From contig KB310219.1 of NCBI GenBank assembly GCA_000328365.1, positions 25,629 through 89,628 of the forward strand: a stretch of 64,000 nt of DNA. Direction: 5' to 3'. The translations under genes were made by a program, and so were the position numbers. Shown piece by piece: positions 36,690-49,238 of this stretch; position 1 is the stretch's first letter; every line of letters begins with the position of its first letter. The notes under the pieces are model-generated. The model did not search any database and was not told the DNA's origin. It saw nothing but the letters and a program-made list of their open reading frames with translations. The DNA is from Capitella teleta. Taxonomy: Eukaryota > Annelida > Polychaeta > Capitellidae.

Positions 36690-36870
36690 CCTATTATATA
36701 TATATTCCAAATTTGTCGACATTTATGCCGATTTATATCAATTAATAGAGTGCACTCATCATTCCGCGATATTTCCACGTTCGGCGGCAAACAGGGATAA
36801 GTTTCATTGATTGCATAATTAACGAAACGTTCTCGTACTATTGCTTTTTTTAAGTGCTATTGTTGTGATA
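36690..36870 (-). repeat. dispersed repeat B, copy 1
   Basis: The reverse complement matches 63822-63985. Shared blocks are CCCTGTTTGCCG, GAAATATCGCGGAATG and TGAGTGCA, then GGCATAAATGT. Confidence 0.6.
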
Positions 36871-37639
36871 ACAGCAATAATGTTTATTTCCTAAAATCAG
36901 AACAAAACAAAGAGTTTGTGTTAATTGAAGCGCCATACAAGACATGAAATTCCTTAATGCTCGTTCAGGGGCTCATCTGATTTTGCTCTCTTCGGGATCA
37001 CTCACCATTTGCATTTAGATGTTCCTCTATCGTCCAAACTATAGTTTTACTTAGTTTCTTGAGTTGGCGACTTCAATTCAAAACGTAAAGTTTATCAACA
37101 ATGAAATGTTGAAAGAGCACAGAATCCTAGATTTAGGGTCCTAACTGCAAATCACCCGAATAAGCACATTATTTGGGCAAACATCTTTGGACCCATCACA
37201 AAAAAAATCGAGGGATCAATTAAAAAAAAAAAAATGCAATTTAGGGTGTAAGGCACATTATATGCACCAGTAGATAAAGTGAACACATCGGGTCGTATGC
37301 ATAAAAGGCTACTAGGCCTAGTTGCGAAGTACGCACGTAACTGTAGTTGGAAACTAAATGGTAGTCATAAAAACGTTCTAACTCTAGTGAAGAACCAAAG
37401 TGCTCCTGTAGGTGTGTGGTAACTTCGGGGGTCCTGTAGAGATGCCGTAAATCTTCAGATAGCATCTCACTCGGCAATATCACAATGTTGAACGGTAAAT
37501 TGAAAAGCGTTTAAATGTTTTGATGTCTTCATTAATGGATAACTAGATGAGCAAAATATCACTTTCAGTAACTGCTTATATGATAATAAACATGATAATA
37601 GATGTAATTAGCATACATATTATCGAGGTTTAAGGTTAA
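36871..37639. other. intergenic, no gene
   Basis: No gene recognised; contains a short poly(A) run near 37220. Confidence 0.5.
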
Positions 37640-37789
37640 AGATTTTAAATTGCCATACATTGACAGCAGCCCCAATAACTGAGAGCAGACTAGTATGCAA
37701 ACAAAGCAGAGCATACCTTTAATACGTAATAGTGTTCAAATATTGCATAACATCTAAACTTCTGAATATGATATTGGAACCAAACAGTG

Positions 37790-37838
37790 GGTTCTGTCGA
37801 AATTTGAACTCGGATCGCTGGATTCAGAGTCCAAAGTC
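37790..37838 (-). pseudogene. tRNA-Gln(CUG) 3' fragment
   Basis: The minus strand has the anticodon arm with CTG (ACTCTGAATCCAGCGATCC), the T arm and the acceptor 3' side GAACC. The acceptor 5' side and D arm are missing. Confidence 0.7.
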
Positions 37839-37992
37839 GTGATCGCATCAGTTGCAATTGTGGTCAACTGAATCCTTGACACAAAATTGTCACATATGGA
37901 AAGCGTGCAAATAGCTGTGTACACAAAAGTATGCCAAAAAAAGAGCAGAGCATACCTTCAAAGGGGAATGTTTTGCTGTAATGCAAATAATG

Positions 37993-38044
37993 CTCGGATC
38001 GCTGGATTCAGAGTCCAAAGTGCTAACCATTACACCACAGAACC
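37993..38044 (-). pseudogene. tRNA-Gln(CUG) 5' fragment
   Basis: The minus strand starts GGTTCTGTGGTGTAATGG, close to tRNA-Gln consensus from acceptor to anticodon arm (CTG), then stops at CCGAGC where the T arm should begin. It is the complementary half to 37790-37838, sharing the central 29 or so bases. Confidence 0.75.
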
Positions 38045-38199
38045 GTCCATGTCATCCATTACTCGATCGCATCACTTGATCACATCTCTTAAATAACATA
38101 AAATAATCATCAACACAAAATTGTCACATATTGATAGCTTGCAAGTTGCTGTAAGCACACAAGTATGCAAACAAAAGCAGATTATACCTTCAAAATGTA

Positions 38200-38269
38200 G
38201 GTTCTGCCGAGATTTGAACTGGGATGGCTGAATTTAAAGGCCAAAGTGCTAACCATACGCCACTCAACC
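38200..38269 (-). pseudogene. tRNA-Gln-like pseudogene with UUA anticodon
   Basis: Full-length (70 nt) minus-strand copy with recognisable D arm (GGTTAGCAC) and T arm (CAGTTCAAATCTCGG). The anticodon loop reads CTTTAAA, giving TTA in place of CTG. Acceptor and anticodon stems carry mismatches, so function is unlikely. Confidence 0.65.
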
Positions 38270-38300
38270 AACCATACCGCTATCCGTCATTATATATCAA

Positions 38301-41300
38301 ATTCTGTTCCGCTATGCATCCCTTTTTAACGACCTTTTCTGAATGTGTGTTTTTTTAAAGTGTTTTTATTGTGCATACACTGTAACATTGCAAATGACCC
38401 ATTGCATGAGCATGGACATTGCGTACAACTGTATCGGTGAAAGCGGAAAAAGATTCAACCAGTATTCGAACCACAGGTTCTCTTACAAACGATTCTTGAG
38501 TGATGGGATCTAATGCCAACTTGGGGCCTATTCGGTGATCATACGTATGCGTGTATATCGGTTGTCTTACGCTCAGTTTCGAGATGCACAGGTTATTGCC
38601 CTGATGATTCATTAAGAGCTGCGAGAGGTTGCCATTATTTACGGTTGTTGTTCCAAAGGCAACAAAGCGGGTTCTGGATGAGGTGTCTACCTGTCACTGA
38701 TGTCTCACAAAAATGATAAGCATGATGTGAAAGCAATTGTCGTTTTAAGTTTCAATGATTTCATCCGTGTATCAAGTTGGGTTAATGCTACAAATAGTTT
38801 TGGTTTTTTTTTTTTAATAGGACACAACGCTCGTATTTTGTCACTAAGACATTGTAATTTTACATATAAACAGTGAACGCGGCAGACCGAAGGCCGGCTG
38901 TAAAAATATTTCAAATAAATTCGAGTAATAAGTTCGCACTATCGCTACGTGTTTGGCTGTTGAGCCGACTTCTGGTTATCTCCATTGACACAGGTAATTA
39001 AGCCATCGATCACAAAATGGCTGCTATTGTAATGCAATAACATGAGCTATATAATAATTATATGGCGTGATGAATAGCATGCCAGTCTTTTGGCTGGAAG
39101 AAATAGTTGTTTTTCACTTGCGTAAAATTGTAATTTACGAATTGTTGAATAAATGGCGTTGCGTATATAACATGTGTGTTCTTTGTCAAATGTTTATTTT
39201 GGATGCTATATGCTGTTCATGTAATAAACAAATTTTATATTCTATAATACGCATATTATACGCATAATAATGTTAATGATTGGTGTATAACCAGGTCCTA
39301 TTTCTTCAAATGAGTGAACCCTGAGTCGATGTGCATTGTGTGTAGCATTGTTTGGAATATTTGACAATTCAGTTTGATTTTATCCCAAGTGGTAAATTTT
39401 TGCACACAGTGAGATGAATTTTGCATGAAAGAATGACTTTTTGGGCCCTGGTTCTACAAGATGTAACCGAGGATCATCGGTAATCCTGATCATCTCTTGC
39501 TCGGAGACGGGCGGATGTATTTAGGCCCCTGGAAACAAATTTATGGCTTTCTGTGTCGCATAGACGCATAGTCGTATAGTCGCATGACTGGTCACATGAT
39601 TCCTACAATAAAGAGAATAGTATGTAAATCTATATAACGCCCAATGGTTTAGAGTGGTTTAGTCAGAAACGTATGTAGTCGGCCTACTTGTGTTACACTG
39701 GTCTGAATGAGTGAATAAATAATATATAATTATAAAATAAAATAATTAATAAATAAATAAATTAATAAAATAATAAAATAATAAATCAACAAATAATAAT
39801 ATAAAAGCTTCCTGATTTTCTTAGAGCATAACAACAAAAAAAGATGCTTGGAAGAGCGAATGTAGCTCCATTCAAACTTTTAAATAGGTACATGCTTATA
39901 TCGACCTGACCAAATGAAAAACAAATCGACAATATGATTGCTCATAAGATAGTGTAAGCTCATTTTTTGAATTAAAAATATAACACAAAGCATCCGGTAA
40001 GACTGGTTCGCTCCAAAAATGCATGTTCTATGATAATTGTATGAACTAACCACTACGTACAGTGAATAGTTTTTGGATCGTGAAACATGAGAACTACAAT
40101 TCTAGAAGTAAGAACATCTGTATACCCTCAGCAACATGAAGTCTCTAATAATATTATTATTAGGAACTTATTGATCAGAGACTGACATGATTCTTGTGTG
40201 TGAAGAAAGAGGAGGTAGTTTTCTTTATTTCATCAACAAAACATGAAAATCGACATATTGAACTATTCTGACCTCTCAAGGCTTAGTGCGATTTCGGCGG
40301 GAGGGGTCATAGTGTTATATCATTATGAATCCACTTAATAAACTTCATCGACTCAGACTGAAAGACAAGTTCTGAGAATTATCATCACCAGGGTGTGTTA
40401 ACTGAGGGGGAAGCAAGGGGTCTAGCCTTCGAGGGTTCTTAACGTGTTGAATGATTCAAAGGGCAAAAGGGTTTTACAGAGGCTTTGACAAATCAATCGT
40501 GCTGGACCTGAGGGCTAATGCTCTCAGTGCCCCGTGCATTGGCCAGCTGTCAATTGCATGTGTTATTTACAAGAGAATATATGTACTTTGTTTGCTAGAG
40601 TTAGCAGCTGGCGATGCATAATCAAAAAATGGGTTGTCTAATATTGAATGGTGTTAGGTTATATAGCGTGTCTAATTGTCTGCGGTTTGCCAAAAATGCA
40701 CTCAACGAAACACTATAATAATTATATATTATTTGCTATATTTGCTTAGCGACGTAACGATGTGTTCAGGCTGAGCATGCAGCTTGGTCTTAAAATGAGG
40801 CGACCTCCCCGAACTGGATATACTGTCAGGTGATAAAGTTAACAATGCGATGGCGTCATAATCATGACGGATTTGGACCTTGATGTGGACATTGAGCAAC
40901 TATTTTAAAATATCAGTGATCTTGAGAATGCATCAAAACATTCAAAGGAGCGTATGGTATTTAAAACTGTCAGTATATCCGCCAGCATAATCACCCATCA
41001 CCTATCACACTTGATATATCTGTTTATGTGAACAAGAACTATTCACTAAAATTGCAAAATATGTACTATCCTTTTATGCAGCTCAGACCAACGTATTTAA
41101 TTAGCATTCCTTTATTACATAATATTTTAACGCGATCGCCTAGCGGAATGAGGACAAACTGAATCTAGTCCGGTTGGGGTGCCACATGAATCGATCCAAG
41201 TTTGACCTCAACCTAAACTCATTCGTGCGAAGATCAATATATGTTACGTTATGAAGCAGTTAGGAGTAATTCAGTGTAGCAGTTAGAAAGCTTGAACGGT

Positions 41301-42238
41301 AACTTCGAAAAGTCCTCAACGATTCGTGGAGGTTCTGAACTCTGCGAGTTAATTATTTAGTTTTGGGATTATTGAGTGTTTCTTCATGAATTAGGGAGTA
41401 CGGTAAAATTTAGATTCAACATCGCGTGATATCTAAACAGCTAGAGACTTTACCAGAAACCTGATCACGTATTATACCACTCAGTGAGTCTACCAATATC
41501 AATCTCACTATTCACCTAATGTTTTTTTCTCAAAATGCATTTGACGTTATGATCACACGCTTAAAAAATGAGCGGAAAAATATCGTCACGGAAATGTCAT
41601 TTAATTAGCATTAACAACAGGAAGATCGTCTGAACGATGGCATCGCCTCGATTTTCAGTCGGCAATCATGTCTACCACCACTAGAATTTGGTGTTAATAT
41701 CAAATGTCAGAGAGACTTTAGGGCGAGTTTAGGCTTTAATTTATATGAAGTGAAAATGTGCAATAAATACACGATGTGGGGGATGAACATCGTGATATGT
41801 AAAATCGTGTCATGTCTGCTTGACTCAAAAGGTCAAAGGTCATCAAGTCGAGGGCCTGACAAGTGCCGTATATTTCTCGACTTTAAAATGATTAACAGAG
41901 ATCAGAAACCAAATATTACCGTGTATAATGATTTATCCAAATTTGGCAAATGTCATGTATTGCTTCAATCGAGTAAATCAAGAGATCAAGCTGTCAAATG
42001 ACATTGAACGAAAACCCTGGATAAAATAATAGCCGAAATATCATATAGCGCATTTCCATCAAATGCAAGAGTTTAACGTGTGGTGAAATGATGTAGATCC
42101 GCTTTTGGTATACCATAATGACCTAAACAAAACAAAAATACATTTGCTTTTTTACAAAAAAATTGGCTAATCAATTTATGGTATACCATGATGTTTTCAA
42201 CAACTCAGATTATCAGTTTCATGCCTTTGAAGTATTTG
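38301..42238. other. intergenic, no gene recognised
   Basis: An 85-codon minus frame at 38355-38612 has protein-like composition but no recognisable motif. The remainder is AT-rich with only short frames. Confidence 0.45.
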
Positions 42239-42288
42239 NNNNNNNNNNNNNNNNNNNNNNNNNNNNNNNNNNNNNNNNNNNNNNNNNN
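42239..42288. other. assembly gap
   Basis: Run of 50 N. Confidence 0.95.
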
Positions 42289-42599
42289 CTCGGATGAAAA
42301 CTAGAAACTGCGAAGTTCGAGTTGAAGTTGACAATCACACTCAGAGAGTCAGTCAGACACTCACACTTGACACTCACACTGGACTGGTCACTGCCACTGG
42401 TTGAGCGGAAGAATCGTAATGGAAGACGTTGTTTCTTACCAAACTCAGAAACGGAAATGAAGACAAAAGTCGCAATGGCTGCTTTGAACTGAGTCGTTAA
42501 CGCGCGAAATGGTCCTTTGTCTCTGTATCTTGAATTTAAATTTTCAATCTCTTATCAGCAGACATTTGTTGACATTAGGCAGGAAGCGTCCGAGGGCAT

Positions 42600-42850
42600 G
42601 CTTAGATCTGATTTGTTATGTCACTTTTTATTGGATGTAAACGCCGGACTCGTGACGTCACGAGGTCACGTGATGCGGAATGTATTCCAGTCACTGATTG
42701 GTTGACAGGCTTCCCGCCCGCCAGCCAGAAGTTGTAATGGCGGCACACTCATCCGTCAGATTTTCTCGAGAATTACGATTTCGATTTTGGATTTCTCGGC
42801 GCATTTTCGCGGAACATATGAATGCATCCCACGAAAAGCTATAGATATAT
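42600..42850 (+). promoter_or_regulatory. promoter-like island with CRE, E-box and YY1-type motif
   Basis: Base composition is locally raised with many CpG. It contains TGACGTCA (42653-42660), CACGTG (42667-42672) and AATGGCGGC (42736-42744), the last overlapping an ATG at 42737 that opens a 35-codon frame (MAAHSSVRFSREL..). YY1-type motifs over the start codon are known from animal housekeeping promoters. No gene could be followed downstream, so this is a suggestion only. Confidence 0.3.
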
Positions 42851-43659
42851 GAGCGCAACCAGATACATATGCATGTAATTCCTTCCCGTTATTTGGCTTT
42901 AATTTAGGCATGAACAAGATACTGTTGGAGTAATTTTCACTCTTTGTTCTTTTCCTTGATTTATATATTATTTTGGCTATTTCTCGCAATCCCCGTTTCT
43001 TATAATTGTGATTCCTCGCGCGAAACCCATAAAAAGTCGTCGCGCATAATATCCACTAGAAACCAGCATTGAGAGGTCAGTTGGTTTCGCAAGTAATGTT
43101 GATTTTCATGTTTTGATGGCGAAATAGAGAAAAATATTTCCTCTTCCTTCACATACAAGAATCATGTCAGTCTGTGACCAATAAGTTCTTATATTGTATT
43201 GACATTTGAATCATTTTGAATCTTTGCCAACCTTTTAACGCGAATTTCTCATCTTCGATTATGTGTGGGTTTGACCCGTAAACAGGCTGTAACTTTTGAA
43301 CTACTGCTCCGATTTAGATAATTCTTTTATCAAACTGAATGGATTTGTATGAGCTATGTGACTATATGTTACTCAGTGCGGGTTTCGGCGAGATGGGTCA
43401 CATATGATTATGCACTGACATGCAAAATTAACAATAGTTTTTTAGTACCTGTATGTTTGGAAAACAAAAAAAATATGGGTATGCATAATCAGTGCTCTGC
43501 TAGTACTTTTATTTTGCACGTTGAATCTATTTTTATATTTTTGTGACATCAGTTTGTCCTTAAATAGACCTCGAGACTGAGCTTGCGTCAATGGACTGAC
43601 AGTTAATCACCCGTGAAAGTCTAAATTTAACATATTGCTTTCGATGTTGAATTTTACAA

Positions 43660-43839
43660 ATGTCGCCCATACGCAAGTTTAATTCTAATGTCTCAAGTTC
43701 TGACGCATCAACGAGTCACGAATCTTTTTTACCAAGCAGTATAAATTGGGGGACTCTCGAAATACAGCACAATCACATCTTCACAAGATTCGAGAAACCA
43801 CATTTGTATCAGCAAAATCAAAACAGCAAGTTATACCAA
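43660..43839 (+). CDS. candidate upstream exon of the 44.1-kb gene
   Basis: An ATG opens 60 codons (MSPIRKFNSNVSSSDAST..) that end exactly at a strong donor, CAA/GTGAGT. The next good acceptor (GCTTACTTCAG at 44102) joins it in phase 0 to the signal-peptide frame at 44106. The hydrophobic signal peptide that follows would then be internal, which argues that this exon is 5' UTR and its open frame is accidental. Confidence 0.25.
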
Positions 43840-44102
43840 GTGAGTAATGCATTACCTGTTTATGAACTTTTGGTATCTTCCGCAGAAATGTGTAATTTTC
43901 TATTGCAATGTCATCATGTCTTGAACATGTTAGCTTATTGTGAATACTCAATAACCAAATTCCTGTAATGGGGGTTCAATTGATTATCTTGTTAAGTGAA
44001 TTAATGCGATCAATTTCTCTAAAATAATATATATATATTCGAATACATACCGACGAGCCAGTGTGCATAGAACCTCTAAAACCAATTCTGTGCTTACTTC
44101 AG

Positions 44103-44606
44103 ATCATGAATCGTGTGTTGATTGCCCTGTGTGTGTTTGGTCTGGTGGCTGCGGCGTTTGCCAGACCAGGTGGAGGTCGTGAAGGCCCACAAAAATAGAA
44201 GGGAGGCCCAGGAGGACAAAGAGGAGGAAAAGGAAGAAGAGAAGGAGGAAGAGGAGCAGACTTGGTGTGTGAGGTGACCAGTGACACGTTTAGCATGACC
44301 AAAGTGCTGTCTCGGTCCTCGCCTCTTCGTTGACCGCGACGGCATCCAAGTCAGCACCAAGTTCTGCGACGCCGTCAACGAAAATGGAACTTCGCTTGTG
44401 GTTTCTTTCTGATAGAAAGAAAAAAAGACAACAAGCGAGGAGGACGACGAGGTGACTCCAGTGAGGAGAGTTTCAGAAATGATGGGGATGACGTCGGCAT
44501 GGCGGATGGCGGTGACGACGAAGCATTTTCAGAAGCAGCCATTGCTGGATATCGTCGAGAAAATTCCAGTAGAAGAAGAGAAAACCCGAAGGGAAGAGGA
44601 CAGTAA
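44103..44606 (+). pseudogene. small secreted-protein gene with in-frame stops
   Basis: An exon begins after a good splice acceptor. ATG 44106 gives a textbook signal peptide (MNRVLIALCVFGLVAAAFA), then RPGGGREGPQK and a TAG at 44196. The same frame continues GGPGGQRGGKGRREGGRGAD, LVCEVTSDTFSM, a TGA at 44331, then a polar region (DNKRGGRRGDSSEESF, GMADGGDDEAFSEAAIAGYRREN) ending in TAA at 44604. Between about 44323 and 44410 another frame reads more like protein (LFVDRDGIQVSTKFCDAV), which suggests a frameshift pair. The product would be a Gly/Arg-rich, acidic, probably disordered secreted protein of unknown function. A retained intron boundary means it is not a retrocopy. Sequencing error or an unseen intron could mimic the damage. 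Confidence 0.5.
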
Positions 44607-44736
44607 AAAGAACAATCTAGTCATCCGATTGCTTCAATGGCCATATGTCATCAACTAAAACAAGCCGGTCTTGCTTTACTTTGTTCTTCATTCATCAACT
44701 ACGTGCTATCGTACGAATCATGTTACTGTTTTCTGT

Positions 44737-44742
44737 AATAAA
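44737..44742 (+). terminator. poly(A) signal AATAAA after the secreted-protein gene
   Basis: Canonical AATAAA 130 bp downstream of the TAA at 44604-44606, with A/T-rich sequence following. Confidence 0.45.
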
Positions 44743-47700
44743 TTATTACTCTTGTATCATCTATCATGAATATTACTTGTCCTCAAGTATATTTCTATAT
44801 GAATTATGCATTCATTTGTTCGTTTGTTCATTTACGCAGACAATAGACACAGAAGACAAACTTTTGGTGATATTTTAGGTTAATTTAGCAGCAAAAGAGA
44901 TTACCATTTTAGTTCATAATATACATGATAATGTATCGATGATTAAAATTATTATCTGACTCGAACCAACAGCCACCAGATGTCTACTGATGTCAATTAA
45001 TGCCAAGTCCATAATTATTTACATGTTTACACTTCACATCGTCTGATTACATGTAATTGGTAGCATAATCAAAAAATATTAACCATGATTTCATCGTTTT
45101 ATCACCGCATAGCAAGCACTGAGATGTCTACTATGTTCCTCTTATTAATTATGAAGTTGGAATTAATTTGTAGCCCAAGGCAACCGATAATTTTTGATGT
45201 AGCATGGATATGTTACAATGAGAACGGATCGAATGGCATCGTGAACATTAATACGAATGCACAGTAATTACTTTATGCACAAGACAAACATTCGCTGGTC
45301 AGTTCTTGAGTTCTATAATTCACTATACTGTTTTCCAAAGTTTTGTTCTTATTACCGTCATATTTAAATGAAAAGCATGTATAATCAGTATAGACACTAT
45401 TATATAAAGCGTACATTGACTAAATCCATAATTCCCTTTTCCAAGTGGTACAGCAATTGTGTAACCCAATTATTGGAGAATACACAAATTCAATATATCT
45501 TATCGTGGGCAGTTGCAGTAATGCTGACCAGTGGATCCAGGCCGCCCTCCGCCAATGTATTGTGTGTCTGCCCCAGAGCCCCCTGCGACTGATTTGTAAA
45601 CAGTCTGCAATTCCCTCTTAACCTTTGAGTCGTTCAACATTTGAGGAACCCTTGAAGGTCAAACGATTTCCTTTCGCCCTCATTTCATGCATCCTGCTTG
45701 ATAAAACAGATCAGCCGAGAAGAAACATATATCAGATTCTGTGATCTGATTAATGGAAGGTCATTCTGTTAATAGCTGCGGACCTACCACCTTGAGCGTT
45801 TTTATATTGAATTGTGACTGTTAATCATCCATCGCCATGCCAGAATGCAAATAAGACACTATTTTGCTGTTCTGGTAAGCATCTGTCCATCTGTGTTCTA
45901 TTGATTCGAGTATTATATGGGATATTCCGGTCGGGGGTAAAATTTTACACTAGTGGAGTACATCCGTGGTTTAACCCCCAAACAATTACAACAAAGGTAT
46001 TTCAACGGTTTCGGGCAGATTTCGGAACTTTCGGGGTGCTTATGGAGAAAAAAAAGAAGTTTATCAAAATCGGGGGTCGGGAAAGGTAATTTGTTCTGCT
46101 AAATAGTTTGATTACGCCAAAGATGGATTTATCGTCCAGACATATGCAACCAGTATATCAAAATGAAGATCCATATCATACATGGCGTACGCACCCTTCC
46201 TGCACCACCGCCCATGCCAACTGCACATAATTATGTGAAAATCTATTTCAAGGCATTGTTTACAATGATGAATACATAACAGAAGTCTCTGAAATGTCAA
46301 CCAACTTTTTAAGTATATTTGTGAAAAGACATATATTAAACGGCAGAACAAATTATATAAAGTGGACATTCAAAATATTGAAATAGTCACTGTTTTATTC
46401 AATCAATAGCAGTTCTTCTGTTATTATAAAGGCCAGGTTACAGTGCATGCATTCTGTCAATACTTCTTGAAGTCATGCTAACATTAATCGGTGTATTAAA
46501 TACATTAATTGGTTAATTACCTAATTAATAGTACTGCCACTATCTTCATAAGTGTTTCTCAATAATAATTGGTAAGTCTTTTGTAGTAAAATGCTCATAA
46601 TTATTTGAGATCCATCGAGCAATTATTTTGACGTTTTCGGAGATTTTGACGCCTGTGATTAATTAAATCACCCAGAAAATTTTACAGGAATGTTGTATGT
46701 CATTTCTGACCATGTCTGATATATGGTTCTTCATTTTGATATATTCAGCAAATTCACCTTTGACGTAATCAAGGTAACAATTTAGCAGAAATAAAATACC
46801 TTTCCCAACCCCTCTTTTTTTTCCTCCATAAACACTCCCGAATATTACCCAAAACCCCAAAACCGTTGAAAACCTTTTGTTACATTTTTTTTTTTTTTTT
46901 TTTTGTTACATTTTTTTTTTTTTTTTTTTTTTTTGAAGGGGGGGATTTCCACTTATTTTTTCCCAGATGTACTTCACTACACCTAAATGACTGGAAGAAA
47001 AACATGGACTGTGTTTGGACAGTTAGCAAATGTCAGTTTGATGGCATTTTCAGATCACTGACCATTTGTAAATGTCATAACAAGGCTAGCATTGTGTAAT
47101 TATGAATGACTGGTTTATCGAGAATAAAATTAATGATTAACCAATTGGTCAGAACACGAATGCTTGCGAGGAATGCGCATGGATCATTCGACCATGAAAG
47201 AAATTTTAAGGGGTTTAATTTGTTTAATCACAGAAATGATAATTTGGTAATACTGTAGTTCATGCATTACAAGTAGCATACCATATAGTGTCATGATATA
47301 GTTTTAAAATGGTTTGGATTAGTGGAAATTGGAAGATTGATTTTTACTGCACCACTGTGACCCCTCGTAACATATAAGTGCTTGAAACGTTTCATGGCCA
47401 ATGTGATAGGGTTGCTGCTATGAAAAGAGACAAGACCAGCGAAGTAATGGCCTTGATGAGACACGTTTTATTGGACACAAGACAATAATCCTTTCAGTAG
47501 TAATTGAGTGGATTTTATGAGGTCGAAATTCATGGGTTTCTATGTATTAGCCTTGTTTAGTGCAGTCACTGAGATTTTGCTCTTCTAGAGACTTTTATTA
47601 CGCGTGCAGGGTCATCTATTGGGCCAGATAATGCTACATGTATATTAGCAGTGTTATGAAAGTTCACTGTAATATGGACATTGGGGTACTTCACACACGA

Positions 47701-47854
47701 TATGGATATGTACTCGATGCCAAATGCATCAAATGCCTATTAAGACTATTGTTTTACCGTCCAAACCTGGACAGTTTTCCGATTAATTAAGGTGTTTCAC
47801 AGATGCACACACCCTGCGGACTTATCTCAGTGTATTACAATCCTTTTGAATTGA
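44743..47854. other. intergenic, no gene recognised
   Basis: AT-rich; contains two poly(T) runs at about 46886-46935 separated by GTTACA. No gene recognised. Confidence 0.5.
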
Positions 47855-47965
47855 TTTATCGATAAGAGTAGGGGGAAACCCCAGTCCCAGGCCTTCTGTT
47901 CTGGCGCCCGTACCATCCGATTGGTTTGGGTGGAGCCGTAAAACCCCATCACTCACTCAATTCCC
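47855..47965 (-). repeat. dispersed repeat D, copy 2
   Basis: Reverse complement of the block at 49290-49390. It shares GAGTGAGTGAT, GGGGTTTTACGGCTCCACCC, GGGCGCCAGAACAGA and CTTATCGATAAATC. Confidence 0.7.
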
Positions 47966-48344
47966 AATATTCATTTTCATCCTACATTATCGCTCACGTC
48001 TATTTCAAGAGAGCTGCCTTGGCGTTGCTCGTCACGCTTCATCGAACACCTGCACTTTGGACATTAAAACGAAGCCACATTGACCGCGCAGAATAAAAAT
48101 GCTGGTCCAATTACTATATAATTCAGAAGCACGAGTTGTCACGGGTCAATAGATCCGGCTCTCGTCGGCAATGATATCGAGAACGCAGGACGCCAATTAA
48201 ACCCACATCAGCAGCATTCAGGATCCAATGTTTTGCCTACAACATGTTTTTAATGCCAATAGGAAATGTCTTCGTTTCTTATTAGGCTTACCACGCAGTA
48301 TACTCATAATTTTCTGCATCAAATTTGTCAAGATATCTGTTATA

Positions 48345-48910
48345 TCTTACTATTCAGGATATTCTTCTCTGGATATTAGTTGAAGGTGCATTATATCCAG
48401 TATGAAGTGATTAGTTTTGTGCATGGTGTCTTTATTATTACGAGCTTGGAGCTTACGATCAAACTCGTCTGCAAAGAGGACGGTTTGGGAGTGCTTCGTA
48501 CAGTCTGACAGGTCATTATTATATATATTAGGAAAATTAGAGGTTCAATGACAGATACTTGCACATGTGGCACTTCGAATGGTTTCAGTTAAAGTTTGCT
48601 CGATTGGAGGCTGCTCCACAAATATAGTACAATTAGCCAAGTAACTAGGCACCCAACTCAACGCAGCCCACGAACACCATAGTATGACAGCTTTTTATGG
48701 GAAGGATTTAGAGTTTACCGTGTCAAACGCCGTCGACATATCCACTTGCATCTCAAGGACGTGTGTGTCATTTAACATAGAGTTCAGAATATGCATATAA
48801 AACTCGAGTACATATAATACTAGGTACTCCTATTCTTGCAAAATCCATACTGGGACTTGCTCAATACGATGTTTAGGTTTAGATAAGACACCAAACGTTG
48901 ACAGAAGGCT
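48345..48910 (-). mobile_element. LINE reverse-transcriptase fragment (CR1/Jockey-like)
   Basis: The minus strand reads the palm domain in order: QVDMSTAFDTVNSKS near 48750-48710, a WVPSYLANCTIFVE block near 48640, IYNNDLSDCTKHS near 48520, and LFADEFDRKLQAR near 48475-48437 in place of the catalytic FADD box. Stops and frame changes occur between blocks, so it is dead. The family's N-terminal and endonuclease regions are absent, as expected for a 5'-truncated copy. The last 120 bp is shared with repeat A. Confidence 0.75.
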
Positions 48911-49238
48911 TTTTCGAATATTTAGCTGAAGGAAGACAGAAGTGATATTGACTTGTAAAATCCGTAAGATTTTTGTCATTTCTTTAAATGATTTTCTCAT
49001 TCTTTAAATGCTCTTGTTTTCCCGCTGAGCTTTTTTTGCCTCAGGGTGAGTGCTGTGGCATTCATTCATTGACGCATTTATACGATATTTTACGTGGTAT
49101 GGATCACAAGGATACATGCTTAGAATCAGAACTTTGGTCTATTTGTAAACATATCCATTTTTAAAGTACACACTCTTGGCTGCGATTACATATGAGTGTA
49201 CTCAAAGGAGATTGAACCTGGAAATATGTTGTTGCATG

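Larger units (their letters stand above)
37640..38300. repeat. three diverged tandem units, each with a tRNA-Gln relic
   Basis: Units of roughly 200-240 bp share AGTATGCAAACAAA-GCAGA..ATACCTT, CACAAAATTGTCACATAT and a tRNA-Gln-derived block on the minus strand. The three tRNA remnants are annotated separately. The order and spacing imply local tandem duplication of a tRNA-Gln gene with its flank. Confidence 0.65.

Noticed and set aside
38355-38612. 85-codon minus-strand frame with protein-like composition
   Set aside because: No recognisable motif, no splice context and no neighbour supporting it; left as unexplained.
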